Shown here piece after piece: positions 44,141 through 52,582 of a stretch of DNA of 55,500 bases. The translations under genes were made by a program, and so were the position numbers. The stretch's first letter is position 1; each line of letters starts with the position of its first letter. Source of the DNA: Prochlorococcus sp. AG-418-I21 (GTDB lineage Bacteria; Cyanobacteriota; Cyanobacteriia; PCC-6307; Cyanobiaceae); assembly GCA_003214115.1 (NCBI GenBank), contig QCMA01000006.1, forward strand, positions 1 through 55,500. The letters run 5' to 3'. The notes below the pieces were generated by a model. It was not told where the DNA came from, did not search any database, and worked only from the letters and a program-made list of their open reading frames with translations.

Positions 44141-45298
44141 TTAATCTGTATTAAGACACGGAAAGATAGTTTCAATAATCGCTCCACCATCTTTATGATT
44201 AAATGCCTTTATAAAACCTTTATTGTTATTAATTATTTTTTTTGTAATTGAAAGACCTAAACCACTACCACTTTTCTTAAATTTAGTCCTTGATGGATCC
44301 CCACGATAAAAACGAGAAAAAATGTCATTTGATTCATTTTCTTCTAATCCAATACCTTTATCTCTAACTCTTATAACAACAGAGCTATCTCTCTTAAAAA
44401 TTTCAATTTGTATGCCCTCTTTTGTTGGGGAATAACGAATAGCGTTATCTAAAATATTTATAAATGCTCTTTTTAAATTTTCAATATCCCCAGATATATA
44501 ATATTTTGTTGGAGAAAATAAATTTATTTTTATATCCTTTTTTTCTGCAAGCGGTTTTAGTGTTTGCCAAGATTCCATAATCAAATCTGAAATAGATATT
44601 TTTTTGTTTTTATTAAAATCTTCGCTACTTTCTAGCTTAGAAAGCTCTAAAGTCTCTTCGGCCATTTTTCTTAATCTTTTTGACTCTTTCTTAAGTCTTT
44701 TAACAAGATACCTATCCTTTTTTGATACTACTGATTCAAGTCTTTCCCCAATTAAGATAAGTGATGTAAGAGGAGTTTTCAGTTCATGAGACACATCATT
44801 AATTAATTGATTTTGTCGTTTTTTTATCGATTCAATTGATAATTTACTTTCCAATAATATTAAATAATTCTTTTTCCTTCCTCTAACAATATTTACCGAA
44901 ATGGGTACTCCCGCAATTGTGAAATCAAAGTTGAATGGGAAATCTTTTTTTCTTAAATATAGAATTTTATTACTAAGTACTTCAAGCTCATTAATATCAT
45001 TAATTGCTTTCCCAATAACATCTTTATATTTGATAACCCTAATAAGAGATAAAGCTTTCTCATTGATAAATTTTATTGTTAGATCAGATGATAAGATTAT
45101 CCACCCTTGCGATGAATAATCTAACCAAGACAACACTTCTTGAGGTCTAATTTTATCAAATGGGAAATCAATAGTTTTTTTATACTTATTTTTATCAACT
45201 TCAAATTTTTTTTCTTTTGATTGAGAAAAATGCTTGACTTTTATTTTCCACTTCTGATGTAAAAAAAATAATACTTCTTGTAGTGTTTTCATTTTCAT
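44141..45298 (-). CDS. phoR: Phosphate sensor histidine kinase PhoR
   Basis: A 385-residue kinase. A PAS-like region (about residues 50-130) precedes the dimerisation/phosphorylation helix NDVSHELKTPLTSL with the His. The ATP domain has N box NLKRAFINILDNAIRYSP, G1 RDKGIGLEEN, F FSRFYRGDPS and G2 KSGSGLGLSITKKII. No membrane helix is apparent at the N-terminus (MKMKTLQEVLFFLHQKWKIK is amphipathic), unlike E. coli PhoR. It overlaps the phoB stop by 4 bases (ATGA). Confidence 0.9.
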   Translation of the reverse strand: MKMKTLQEVLFFLHQKWKIKVKHFSQSKEKKFEVDKNKYKKTIDFPFDKIRPQEVLSWLDYSSQGWIILSSDLTIKFINEKALSLIRVIKYKDVIGKAINDINELEVLSNKILYLRKKDFPFNFDFTIAGVPISVNIVRGRKKNYLILLESKLSIESIKKRQNQLINDVSHELKTPLTSLILIGERLESVVSKKDRYLVKRLKKESKRLRKMAEETLELSKLESSEDFNKNKKISISDLIMESWQTLKPLAEKKDIKINLFSPTKYYISGDIENLKRAFINILDNAIRYSPTKEGIQIEIFKRDSSVVIRVRDKGIGLEENESNDIFSRFYRGDPSRTKFKKSGSGLGLSITKKIINNNKGFIKAFNHKDGGAIIETIFPCLNTD

Positions 45299-46023
45299 CC
45301 AAACTTATATCCAAAACCTCTTACAGTTTTAAGAAACTTTGGAGCTGAGGGATCTTCTTCTAATTTCTCTCTGAGCCACCTAACATGAACATCTACAGTT
45401 TTAGTATCACCAATAAAGTCAATTTCCCAAATTTTTTCAAGTATTAAATCTCTTGACCATACCCTTTTTGGATTTTTCATAAATAACTCTAATAATTTAA
45501 ATTCTTTTGGAGATAATGTTATTTCTCTATCAAAAGAAGTTACCCTACATTCTTCCAAATACATTTTTATATGATTAAACTCGAGAACAGTTTTTGATTT
45601 TTCTATATATTTTTTATTACGTTTAGATCTTCTTATTAAGGCTCTAGATCTAGCAATTAATTCATTTAAACCAAAAGGTTTTGTTAAATAATCATCTGCA
45701 CCAACCTCTAATCCAAGAACCCTGTCTGATTCATTATCTTTAGCACTCAAAATTAGTATGGGTGTATAGTCTTCATCATTTCTTATTTTTCTACATAACT
45801 CTAATCCATTTAGTCCTGGCAACATTAAATCTAGAATTATTAGGTCAACATCTTTTTTAATATCATTATTAATAAAATCTAAGGCACTTAAACCGTCTTT
45901 GAAACTTGATACTCTAAAACCTTCGCTGCTCAAGGTTTCACTGACTGTAAGCCTAATACTCTTATCATCCTCTACAAGAAGAATTCTTGAGTCTTGCAAA
46001 CTTTTATGATCTTTAATAGCCAT
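45295..46023 (-). CDS. phoB: Phosphate response regulator PhoB
   Basis: An OmpR/PhoB-type regulator of about 242 residues. The receiver domain has RILLVEDDKSIRLTVSETLS, phospho-acceptor Asp in LIILDLMLPG, and conserved ILSAKD and the Lys in LTKPF. The DNA-binding domain ends KTVDVHVRWLREKLEEDPSA and RGFGYKFG. It drives the Pho regulon from the 11-base-repeat sites found in this window. I start at ATG 46023; a TTG 15 bases upstream is less likely. It has its own Pho box upstream, suggesting autoregulation. Confidence 0.93.
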   Translation of the reverse strand: MAIKDHKSLQDSRILLVEDDKSIRLTVSETLSSEGFRVSSFKDGLSALDFINNDIKKDVDLIILDLMLPGLNGLELCRKIRNDEDYTPILILSAKDNESDRVLGLEVGADDYLTKPFGLNELIARSRALIRRSKRNKKYIEKSKTVLEFNHIKMYLEECRVTSFDREITLSPKEFKLLELFMKNPKRVWSRDLILEKIWEIDFIGDTKTVDVHVRWLREKLEEDPSAPKFLKTVRGFGYKFG

Positions 46024-46119
46024 TGAAAGTTCCAACAATTTTATTTTATATAATCAAAATTATTTGATCTAATTATTTCATAATTAATTTACATTGAATT
46101 ATTATTTTTTTCATTTAAT

Positions 46120-46149
46120 CTTATTTCCTTTTTAATTTTCCCTTAAACC
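46120..46149 (+). promoter_or_regulatory. Pho box upstream of phoB
   Basis: CTTATTTC (46120), TTTAATTT (46131) and CTTAAACC (46142) are octamers on an 11-base grid with 3-base spacers, 97-126 bases before the phoB start. The repeats read as CTTAA on the plus strand, as for the pstS site, although phoB is on the minus strand. Confidence 0.65.
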
Positions 46150-46239
46150 CTTTTATCTATATTTAGATTGTCTCTTTAATCTTCCTCACACAAAATATTA
46201 AAGAGACAAATTTATTGAATTTAATAATAGATATTAAAA

Positions 46240-46407
46240 CTAATATCCCATCGAAGCGTAATAATAATCGTCATCTTCATCTATATTTGTCACTACCCAT
46301 TCTGGCGGAAAGTCACCAATTTTTACATATTGATAAAGCTTATCAACATCTGGATCGTAATAAGTATCGTTGATTTTTGGATCTTTGACTACTTTGCTTG
46401 GATGCAT
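46240..46407 (-). CDS. Small acidic protein
   Basis: A 55-residue frame: MHPSKVVKDPKINDTYYDPD, then VDKLYQYVKIGDFPPEWVVT and the acidic end NIDEDDDYYYASMGY. Rich in Tyr and Asp. Its first 13 codons and the sequence before them recur at 47933-47988 (separate entry), so the region has been partly copied. No known family. Confidence 0.5.
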   Translation of the reverse strand: MHPSKVVKDPKINDTYYDPDVDKLYQYVKIGDFPPEWVVTNIDEDDDYYYASMGY

Positions 46408-46504
46408 AATAAAAAATATTTCTACTCTTTTTTTATAGATTATTTAGTTTAAAGCAGCTTTAAATATCATTTAAATATTTTCATTTGATCTAGTTAACCT
46501 AAGA

Positions 46505-46906
46505 CTAATTTAACTTGTAGTTAGTCTTGATTGTTTTAATTACCGATTTTTTCGGATCTTTATTTGGATAACAATTAACAATTCTATATTTCCCACCTTT
46601 TCTATCTGTCTCAACGAGAGTAAATTGAACAAATTTTTCTTTTTCAGCACTTGAAAAATCTTTGACTTCTATTTTGATGATTTCTTCATTTTCACTTTCA
46701 ATTATTCTGGATTTACCTCCACAAAGACGAACAGCAGTTTCTTTAGTTACATAAAACAATTTTTTTTCATCAGTAATGGATGATTTATCTTTCTTAATCG
46801 AAATTTCATCTTTTGTAATGGATAAATCATCTTGGGTAATGGATAATTCATCTTTTGTACTGCAAGAAGTAATAATAAGGATAAATAAAACTAATAGCTT
46901 TTTCAT
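46505..46906 (-). CDS. Small lipoprotein with heptapeptide repeats
   Basis: A 133-residue protein with a lipoprotein signal (LLVLFILIITSC, lipid Cys at about residue 15). The next segment holds four tandem heptapeptides: KDELSIT, QDDLSIT, KDEISIK and KDKSSIT. The rest (KKLFYVTKETAVRLCGGKSR and IKIEVKDFSSAEKEKFVQFT) looks like a small folded domain with two cysteines. No known family. Confidence 0.6.
   Translation of the reverse strand: MKKLLVLFILIITSCSTKDELSITQDDLSITKDEISIKKDKSSITDEKKLFYVTKETAVRLCGGKSRIIESENEEIIKIEVKDFSSAEKEKFVQFTLVETDRKGGKYRIVNCYPNKDPKKSVIKTIKTNYKLN
46772..46855 (-). repeat. 21-base tandem repeat coding heptapeptides
   Basis: Four in-frame units of 21 bases encode the KDELSIT-like heptapeptides of the lipoprotein. 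They diverge in third positions, so the repeat is old enough to have drifted while its protein pattern was kept. Confidence 0.75.
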
Positions 46907-46912
46907 GATTTT

Positions 46913-47065
46913 TTAAATGATAAATTCACTAATAATTTCTTCTAATTGACTTTTATTTAGTTTAATAAGATAGTTTTGGATTTCCTTTCTAAATAATCTA
47001 TCTTCAACTCTTTTAGTTTGAAGAATCGAAAGAGTGATGAAGTTAACAAGTTGTTTTTTATCCAT
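46913..47065 (-). CDS. Small helical protein
   Basis: A 50-residue frame (MDKKQLVNFITLSILQTKRV, then EDRLFRKEIQNYLIKLNKSQ). Mixed charge, helical, with ATG start. It lies 7 bases upstream of the lipoprotein gene on the same strand and may be co-transcribed. No known family. Confidence 0.5.
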   Translation of the reverse strand: MDKKQLVNFITLSILQTKRVEDRLFRKEIQNYLIKLNKSQLEEIISEFII

Positions 47066-47217
47066 ACATATTTTCTAAATCCCTATTGTTAAATCATATT
47101 TAAATTTTGATTAAGCTAAGAAATAAAAACAAATATCTATTTTTAGAAATTTAAGCCATTTAAAAAAAATTTATTTTTTAATTAATCATTACTTAATCCA
47201 AGAAACCTAAATTTTTA

Positions 47218-47490
47218 ATGTATAAAAATATTGAAATGTCTTTAAAAAACTTATCTTCACAAAGGAATAACCAAAAAAAAATCGGCACAGAATTTTCAAG
47301 AAATTTTTATAAAGGAAGCTTTGAGAATAAAGAAAAATTTTTCTTAAATGATTCAGAATTTATTGAGAATTACAATAACTCCCTAAAATCACCTCAATCA
47401 AGGAGACTATACAAAACATTAGAGAATGAAGTCTATCCAGACACAATCATGGTCCAAGAAATTTTACCTATAGATAAAATTTCTATTTGA
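47218..47490 (+). CDS. Hypothetical protein
   Basis: A 90-residue protein (MYKNIEMSLKNLSSQRNNQK at the start; SEFIENYNNSLKSPQSRRLY in the middle). Polar, probably flexible, with a hydrophobic end (YPDTIMVQEILPIDKISI). No known family. Confidence 0.48.
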   Translation: MYKNIEMSLKNLSSQRNNQKKIGTEFSRNFYKGSFENKEKFFLNDSEFIENYNNSLKSPQSRRLYKTLENEVYPDTIMVQEILPIDKISI

Positions 47491-47673
47491 AATCCTTTCA
47501 CTTAAGAACTACTTTTTAAGATTTTTTACCTACACTCAATAAAAAACATTTTCCTGGGGGGATTAGATCTTAAAAAACTACTTGATTTTTAATTGTTTCC
47601 GAAGTGAAGAACCACAAGATTCAATAATAAAAACTATAAAAACAAATTACAAATTAAATAATTAGAAGATTTT

Positions 47674-47916
47674 TTGAGTGAGAGACTTGCATTTTCAGAA
47701 AATAAAGGGAATATAAAGAAAATGATAATTCCAATGGAATCAATTAAAAAACCAAAAAGAATTATTAAGAAACAGCTTAAAAATGTTAATAAAGCAATTA
47801 TTGAAATTGCAGAAATGAAATTTGTAAATATTGAAGAAAAAGAAGAAAAATTAGATGCGCTTGTTTTTTTAAAAAATCAAATATTGAGGAAGGCGGAGAA
47901 GTTAGAAAATAAATAA
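47674..47916 (+). CDS. Hypothetical basic protein
   Basis: Up to 80 residues. The end NVNKAIIEIAEMKFVNIEEK and NQILRKAEKLENK is helical. The start is TTG at 47674 or, more usual, the in-frame ATG at 47722. No known family. Confidence 0.42.
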   Translation: MSERLAFSENKGNIKKMIIPMESIKKPKRIIKKQLKNVNKAIIEIAEMKFVNIEEKEEKLDALVFLKNQILRKAEKLENK

Positions 47917-47932
47917 CTAAATAATTGTAGAT

Positions 47933-47988
47933 GTTGATTTTTGGATCTTTGACTACTTTGTTTGGATGCATAATAAAAATTACTTCTA
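47933..47988. repeat. Duplicated fragment of the 46369-46424 region
   Basis: About 56 bases here match 46369-46424, including the first 13 codons of the 55-residue gene and bases before its ATG; a central stretch of about 40 bases has only one mismatch. The copied frame runs on into unrelated sequence, so this is a fragment and not a second gene. Confidence 0.88.
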
Positions 47989-48095
47989 TTATGTCTTCTA
48001 GGAAATTAAGTTTAACTTATATTTAAAATCCATTTCAAATTTCCTAACAAATAAAAAAAATATAAATTTTTTTTATTTCAAAAGCCAGCCTTTAT

Positions 48096-48464
48096 TTAGA
48101 ATTTAATTTTTGTTGTTACTCTGTTTTTACTTTGAGATTTGAATTCAAAAATTCCCGTATCAGTAAATATGGTCAACTCATCTCCAGATGTTTCTTCAAT
48201 TGCAATTCCCTCAGACTCTAAATTTTTAACATATACATTACCAATAAGTTTTAGAGATTTATCATCCTTTTCAAAAGAAAGTTTGTCCGAATAAGCCTCA
48301 AAATTACCACTATTACTCTTGATGACTACATTACCCTTAGCCTCTAAATCACCTTCTAAAGTATTTATTTGAGAATCAGATGTAATTGTGTAATTAGTTA
48401 ATTCCTCAGCAAAAGAAAATTCAGCTAATAGAAATAAAAACGATGCAAGAACTATGCTTTTCAT
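48096..48464 (-). CDS. Periplasmic LptA/OstA-like protein
   Basis: A 122-residue protein with a signal peptide (MKSIVLASFLFLLAEFSFA). The mature part shows the repeated beta pattern of OstA/LptA: NTLEGDLEAKGNVVIKSNSG, DKLSFEKDDKSLKLIGNVYV. It could help lipopolysaccharide transit to the outer membrane. It starts 1 base after the cytochrome gene's stop; the coupling is unusual. Confidence 0.6.
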   Translation of the reverse strand: MKSIVLASFLFLLAEFSFAEELTNYTITSDSQINTLEGDLEAKGNVVIKSNSGNFEAYSDKLSFEKDDKSLKLIGNVYVKNLESEGIAIEETSGDELTIFTDTGIFEFKSQSKNRVTTKIKF

Positions 48465-48818
48465 TTATTCCCAACCATTTTCTGCATTTTGAATAATCCA
48501 TTGTGCAACAACCTTATCCTCTCCATCCTTCAATTTATTTTTATAACCCTTCATAAAACCAATCCCATCATTAGCAATTATTGTTATTGAATTTACATCT
48601 GCTATTCCTCTTTTTTCAAGGTCGGAAAGTTTTAATGATTTAGATCCTTTGAGAACGACTGATCCACCTCTTACATGGCATCCTGCACAAACATTTCTAA
48701 AAATTGTTTCTCCATCTCTAATATCAGAAGCCATTAGATATCTATTTTGCACAGAGGTTTGAAAAACAATTATTAAAGTTATTACAGGAATTACAAGTAG
48801 ATATTTAAATATTTTCAT
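48465..48818 (-). CDS. c-type cytochrome, c6-like
   Basis: About 117 residues. A hydrophobic N-terminal helix (YLLVIPVITLIIVFQTSV) exports or anchors it. The heme motif is CAGCH in IFRNVCAGCHVRGG, and the distal Met ligand is probably in GIGFMKGYKNKL. The layout DGETIF...CAGCH...W near the end resembles cytochrome c6, the soluble electron carrier between b6f and photosystem I or oxidase. I start at ATG 48818; a GTG 18 bases upstream is possible. Confirmed petJ status would need alignment. Confidence 0.75.
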   Translation of the reverse strand: MKIFKYLLVIPVITLIIVFQTSVQNRYLMASDIRDGETIFRNVCAGCHVRGGSVVLKGSKSLKLSDLEKRGIADVNSITIIANDGIGFMKGYKNKLKDGEDKVVAQWIIQNAENGWE

Positions 48819-48872
48819 TTGATTTATTTCACTCACAACTAATTTAGCTATTAATTCTTAATCTCGATCTAT

Positions 48873-49928
48873 CTATTTTAATAACTCTACTGCTACAACA
48901 AGATTTCCTAAAAGTCCGTTCAAGATATTTAGTTGTTCTTTACTGCCAAATGCTATTAATACCTGACCTGGTTGAAGTATGAAATTACCTCCAGGGTTAG
49001 TAAACAACTTTTCATTTTCTTTAATGGCTAATATTTTTGCACCACTCTTTTTGCCTATCCCAAGTTCAGAAAGTGATCTTTTCTCTGCTGTTTCAAAAAG
49101 ACTAATATCATTACTTAATTCAAATTCTTCAATTTCACATTCACTTCCAGCAAGTAGATCTAGAAAGTCAATAGCTATAGGTCTTAAAGCCATTGATGCC
49201 ATTGCTCTTCCTGCAGCTATATAAGGGCTTACAACTATACTTGCCCCAGCTAATCTCAATTTACTTGCAGCTTCTTCAGTGCCTGCTCTTGCTATTACTC
49301 TTATAGAACTTCTTATCCCTTTAGCACTTAAAACCACATATAAATTTGCAGCATCATTGGGCAATGTGACAACCAAACTTTTGCATTTTTCTAATCCTGC
49401 CAGTTTTAACGTTTCATCAAGAGTTGCATCAGCACAAAGAACTTCTAAACCATTTTCTTCAGCAATCTTTTTTCTATCTTCATCACTCTCAACAACAATA
49501 ATTGGAATGTTTTGTGTTTTTATTTGGTTAGATATTTCCTGGCCTACCCTCCCATATCCGCACAAAATTACATGATTTTCCATTTTTCTTAGAAGTCTTT
49601 TAAAACGTAATTCGTTTACTCTTTGAAAATAGCCGGATTCGAATAATCTAACAGCTTTTTGAAAGGTAAATTGAATAAAGATCAATCCGCCAACGATTAC
49701 TAAAACAGTTACGATTCTGCCTTCAGGACTTAAAGGTTGAACTTCTCCAAAACCAATTGTGGTTATAGTGATCAGAACCATCCATAAGCAATCACTCCAT
49801 TCCCATCCCTCCGTTATTCGATAGCCAATTGCACCTAAAAAAAACAGAAAGAATAAAGAATAAATAAGACCAAACCAAGGCCTTAAATAATCTTTAATAA
49901 AATAGAACTCAAATAATCTAAGCTTCAT
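48873..49928 (-). CDS. Potassium channel with RCK/TrkA domain
   Basis: A 351-residue protein. Two membrane helices flank the pore loop (WSDCLWMVLITITTIGFGEV; TTIGFGE is the K+ selectivity filter). The Rossmann fold follows: GYGRVGQEIS, VVVESDEDR, LCADATLDE. A TrkA-C domain closes it (LGIGKKSGAKILAIKENEKL and LQPGQVLIAFGSKEQL). The tetramer would be gated by a ligand such as NAD(H), Ca or cyclic di-AMP, not visible here. The start is ATG. Confidence 0.88.
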   Translation of the reverse strand: MKLRLFEFYFIKDYLRPWFGLIYSLFFLFFLGAIGYRITEGWEWSDCLWMVLITITTIGFGEVQPLSPEGRIVTVLVIVGGLIFIQFTFQKAVRLFESGYFQRVNELRFKRLLRKMENHVILCGYGRVGQEISNQIKTQNIPIIVVESDEDRKKIAEENGLEVLCADATLDETLKLAGLEKCKSLVVTLPNDAANLYVVLSAKGIRSSIRVIARAGTEEAASKLRLAGASIVVSPYIAAGRAMASMALRPIAIDFLDLLAGSECEIEEFELSNDISLFETAEKRSLSELGIGKKSGAKILAIKENEKLFTNPGGNFILQPGQVLIAFGSKEQLNILNGLLGNLVVAVELLK

Positions 49929-50111
49929 ATCCCCTATTATCGTTAACTATTCAAAAATTTCAAAAAATTTTTCTATTATGTTCCTAAAACTATTTATTTG
50001 TTTAAGTGAAATACATATTAAGCAGAATAATAATATTTATATTCATAGCTGTATGCCTTAAACAAATGATTACTGTCTCAGGTCTTATTTAATACTTCAT
50101 TAAAAATTAAT

Positions 50112-50243
50112 TCAAGGTTTTACTTGTACTGATTCAATAAGAAAATCAGAAGCTGCTTTTAACCAATCAGCGACTGTAAGACGAAGGTCAGGTTGAGAAT
50201 ATACAAGTGCGACAATAATTCCAACTAAGATTATCTTTACCAT
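50112..50243 (-). CDS. Small single-span protein
   Basis: A 43-residue frame: MVKIILVGIIVALVYSQPDL, then RLTVADWLKAASDFLIESVQ. An N-terminal membrane helix or signal is followed by an amphipathic helix, a pattern of small thylakoid peptides. No known family. Confidence 0.5.
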   Translation of the reverse strand: MVKIILVGIIVALVYSQPDLRLTVADWLKAASDFLIESVQVKP

Positions 50244-50320
50244 GGCAATTCAAATATTCTTATGAATTAAAGCACACCTATTTAGTAAAAAGAACCTTAA
50301 ATTTATAAAAAACAGATTAA

Positions 50321-50674
50321 TTAAAATTTCTCTAATTGATTAAACAAGTAATCCACTCTTCTTAGATTAACGCCTAAATCTGATTGACCTAATCTTGCTG
50401 CAGATCTTATTTGAATGATTCCTTTTGATCTGTCTACATAACTTCTTACATCAAGCTTTAAAATTTCAAGATCATCAGGAAATCGAAAAATCAAGCTTCT
50501 ACAAACACCTCTCCAATAATTCCTTCCACTTTCAATAACTTCTGTCCGAGGTAACCCTTCAGCCAAAGAAACAAGTTGAATAAACTTCTGATCAACATTT
50601 ATTAGTTTCTTTTCTATTAAGACACTGTTTAATGGATTGGTTATTGGAGCAAGACCTTGGATGGAGGAAACCAT
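50321..50674 (-). CDS. DUF1499-like protein
   Basis: About 117 residues from an ATG at 50674, or 132 from a TTG at 50719. The end SYVDRSKGIIQIRSAARLGQ followed by SDLGVNLRRVDYLFNQL matches the DUF1499 pattern (D-R-x-IRSAAR-G-SDLGVNxxR). Function unknown. It lies at the end of a minus-strand run of small genes. Confidence 0.6.
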   Translation of the reverse strand: MVSSIQGLAPITNPLNSVLIEKKLINVDQKFIQLVSLAEGLPRTEVIESGRNYWRGVCRSLIFRFPDDLEILKLDVRSYVDRSKGIIQIRSAARLGQSDLGVNLRRVDYLFNQLEKF

Positions 50675-50795
50675 ATTTTTTAAGAACGATGTAGATGTTC
50701 TAACCGATTTCACATACAAAGTGAGAGAAAAAAGTAAAGAATTTTTCCATAAATTTGATCTCTTTATAAAGATTCCTTATTTTGTGATCAAAATT

Positions 50796-50933
50796 CTAAA
50801 ATTTGAGATTTTTTATTGTTTTTTTTGATAAAGATGGTTGCCTACTTTGTTTTCTATTTAGTTTCCTAACCCATAAAAAAACGCCCACAAACAAAAATAT
50901 TTCAACAATAATTCCAACCTTTATTAAACTCAT
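50796..50933 (-). CDS. Membrane microprotein
   Basis: A 45-residue frame with a membrane helix (MSLIKVGIIVEIFLFVGVFL) and a basic tail (WVRKLNRKQSRQPSLSKKTI). Its ATG overlaps the stop of the 30-residue gene before it (ATGA), so translation is coupled. Confidence 0.55.
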   Translation of the reverse strand: MSLIKVGIIVEIFLFVGVFLWVRKLNRKQSRQPSLSKKTIKNLKF

Positions 50934-51022
50934 TTTTTATCTTCTTTTTTCTTGTTGGTGCCCTCTATATATGGCACAAGAATATTTAATAACCATTTTT
51001 TAAATGCACTTAGAGGTTTCAT
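50930..51022 (-). CDS. Very small protein in the same run
   Basis: A 30-residue frame: MKPLSAFKKWLLNILVPYIE, then GTNKKKEDKK. It has an amphipathic helix and a lysine-rich end, and lies 7 bases after the 127-residue gene and overlaps the next ATG. The coupling supports reality. Confidence 0.45.
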   Translation of the reverse strand: MKPLSAFKKWLLNILVPYIEGTNKKKEDKK

Positions 51023-51029
51023 AATCTAC

Positions 51030-51413
51030 TTACTTGCCTTTTTTCCACATACTCCTTCCTTTAATGAGATCCTCTATATTTGGCCAAGCTGCTATTAATT
51101 CTTTAAGTGCCTTTCTATTAGGAGTATAGAAAACACATGACAATGCACTTATTACATAAAGTATGAACCACAACTTACTTTCTGAATAAGCTAAAAACAA
51201 AGAGAAAAGAAAACTTCCAATAAAGAAAAAGAAAAATGTCCTATTTAGTATTTCTAATGGAGTTCTTTTAAGTCTGTAAAATTTAATCTTTTTACTATCT
51301 TCTTCAGTATCTTTCTGAAATTTACTTTCGTACGAATTAATTATTTCTTCTTCTAGAACTTTCTCGTACTCTAAATTATCAATTGGATCACTACTATCCT
51401 TTTTATTTATCAT
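51030..51413 (-). CDS. Two-span membrane protein
   Basis: A 127-residue protein. An acidic N-terminus (about residues 1-50) leads to two membrane helices (FFFFFIGSFLFSLFLAYS and LWFILYVISALSCVFYTP). The C-terminus KALKELIAAWPNIEDLIKGR is polar. First gene of the small minus-strand run. The 283 bases to its right hold no gene that I can support. No known family. Confidence 0.58.
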   Translation of the reverse strand: MINKKDSSDPIDNLEYEKVLEEEIINSYESKFQKDTEEDSKKIKFYRLKRTPLEILNRTFFFFFIGSFLFSLFLAYSESKLWFILYVISALSCVFYTPNRKALKELIAAWPNIEDLIKGRSMWKKGK

Positions 51414-51696
51414 TGGTATCTATACAGTACAAATATGGTAACTAATTTAGGGTATTTTAAAAAGTACTAAATTTTATCTGTTAACTGGAGCTATACGAAC
51501 AGATCATGGTTTTGAAAATACTTCAAGATTGTCTTATTTATAAAAGATAAATTAGTCAAAATATTCTTTTTGATTTTGCCAAATCTTTCAGTCATTTAAA
51601 ACAATCACTTCTATTAGCTTGATAGCATTAATTAAATTAGGAGGCAATATCTAAATCTAGAGTTAAAATAGTTTAGAGATTTTAATAATAATCTAT

Positions 51697-52008
51697 ATGC
51701 AAAGGTATTTGATTTCCTACGAATTTACTGATGGCGAGGATCAAGAAGAAGGGGCAGAAATGCTAATTAATTGGTATGAATCAGGTGGTCCCCAAAACAG
51801 ACCTGAAAACTATGAGGTTCATTCTTGGATTTTTATGGTTCAAAATGGGATTGGACATTCTGTAGTTAGTGCAGATTCTCTTGAGACAATTTGGAAACAA
51901 TGGCATCCCTGGAGAAGGTTAATGGATATAAGTATTCAGCCGTGTATGGATCTTGATGAGACAGTAGGATTATTCAAAAAACAAAAAATGAATACACGGA
52001 TAGTCTAA
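51697..52008 (+). CDS. Small conserved protein, possibly DUF3303-like
   Basis: A 103-residue protein: MQRYLISYEFTDGEDQEEGA, MLINWYESGGPQNRPENYEV, HSWIFMVQNGIGHSVVSADS. The alternating layout (beta strand, helix, GG loop, strand with IG-H) resembles DUF3303 ferredoxin-fold proteins, but this is a guess. Function unknown. Confidence 0.5.
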   Translation: MQRYLISYEFTDGEDQEEGAEMLINWYESGGPQNRPENYEVHSWIFMVQNGIGHSVVSADSLETIWKQWHPWRRLMDISIQPCMDLDETVGLFKKQKMNTRIV

Positions 52009-52106
52009 AAGTATTTCTAACTTCAGAATATAAATTTCTTTTTAGTAGCACCTAATACTACATACATATTTCACTGCGTTAAAAAGGATAAGATTAATTT
52101 TCCATA

Positions 52107-52298
52107 ATGAATGATTCTTATCACATTTACTTCAAAGGAGAAATTCTTTTCAAGAATTTAAGTAAAGATGAATTTGAATTTGTTTGGGGAAAACTTTACA
52201 CATCTTATATAAATGCCCTAAATCAAGAGCTAACCTACGAATTAATTAGCGAAAATAATATTAAAGAACCGGCCTTTAACCTTGAGCCATCTTACTAA
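52107..52298 (+). CDS. Small hypothetical protein
   Basis: A 63-residue protein (DSYHIYFKGEILFKNLSKDE, then WGKLYTSYINALNQELTYEL). Aromatic-rich; the KDEFEFVWGKL helix and the beta start suggest a small alpha-beta fold. No known family. Confidence 0.5.
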   Translation: MNDSYHIYFKGEILFKNLSKDEFEFVWGKLYTSYINALNQELTYELISENNIKEPAFNLEPSY

Positions 52299-52318
52299 AT
52301 CAAGAACTAAATCCTAGA

Positions 52319-52561
52319 TTATGAATAAAACAAGAAAAGCTGTCTCTCTTTTATTTCAAGATACTCTTTTTCTTCTTTAGTTATATCCAAAGCAATTTTA
52401 TTTGCCTCAATTTCGACATTCGAACTATAAGTTTCAAATTTTTCCTTTTTTTTAAAAAGGGCAACAATTCCAATATCTGTTATGTACCAAATAAAATGAT
52501 TAGTTTCTCCAATTGGCTCCTCTTTTAAAGAATCAATAATCAAATCACAGGTTAAATCCAT
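52319..52561 (-). CDS. Small hypothetical protein
   Basis: An 80-residue protein: MDLTCDLIIDSLKEEPIGET, then HFIWYITDIGIVALFKKKEK and EIEANKIALDITKEEKEYLE. The two halves look like a beta-rich front and a helical end. No known family. Confidence 0.5.
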   Translation of the reverse strand: MDLTCDLIIDSLKEEPIGETNHFIWYITDIGIVALFKKKEKFETYSSNVEIEANKIALDITKEEKEYLEIKERQLFLFYS

Positions 52562-52582
52562 TTAATTTTTCTGTGAGGAATT

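Noticed and set aside
50803-51003. Plus-strand frame across 50803-51003
   Set aside because: The minus strand holds two coupled small genes (50796-51022) with ATGA overlap, a better reading. The plus frame is a low-complexity Phe/Thr/Lys string.
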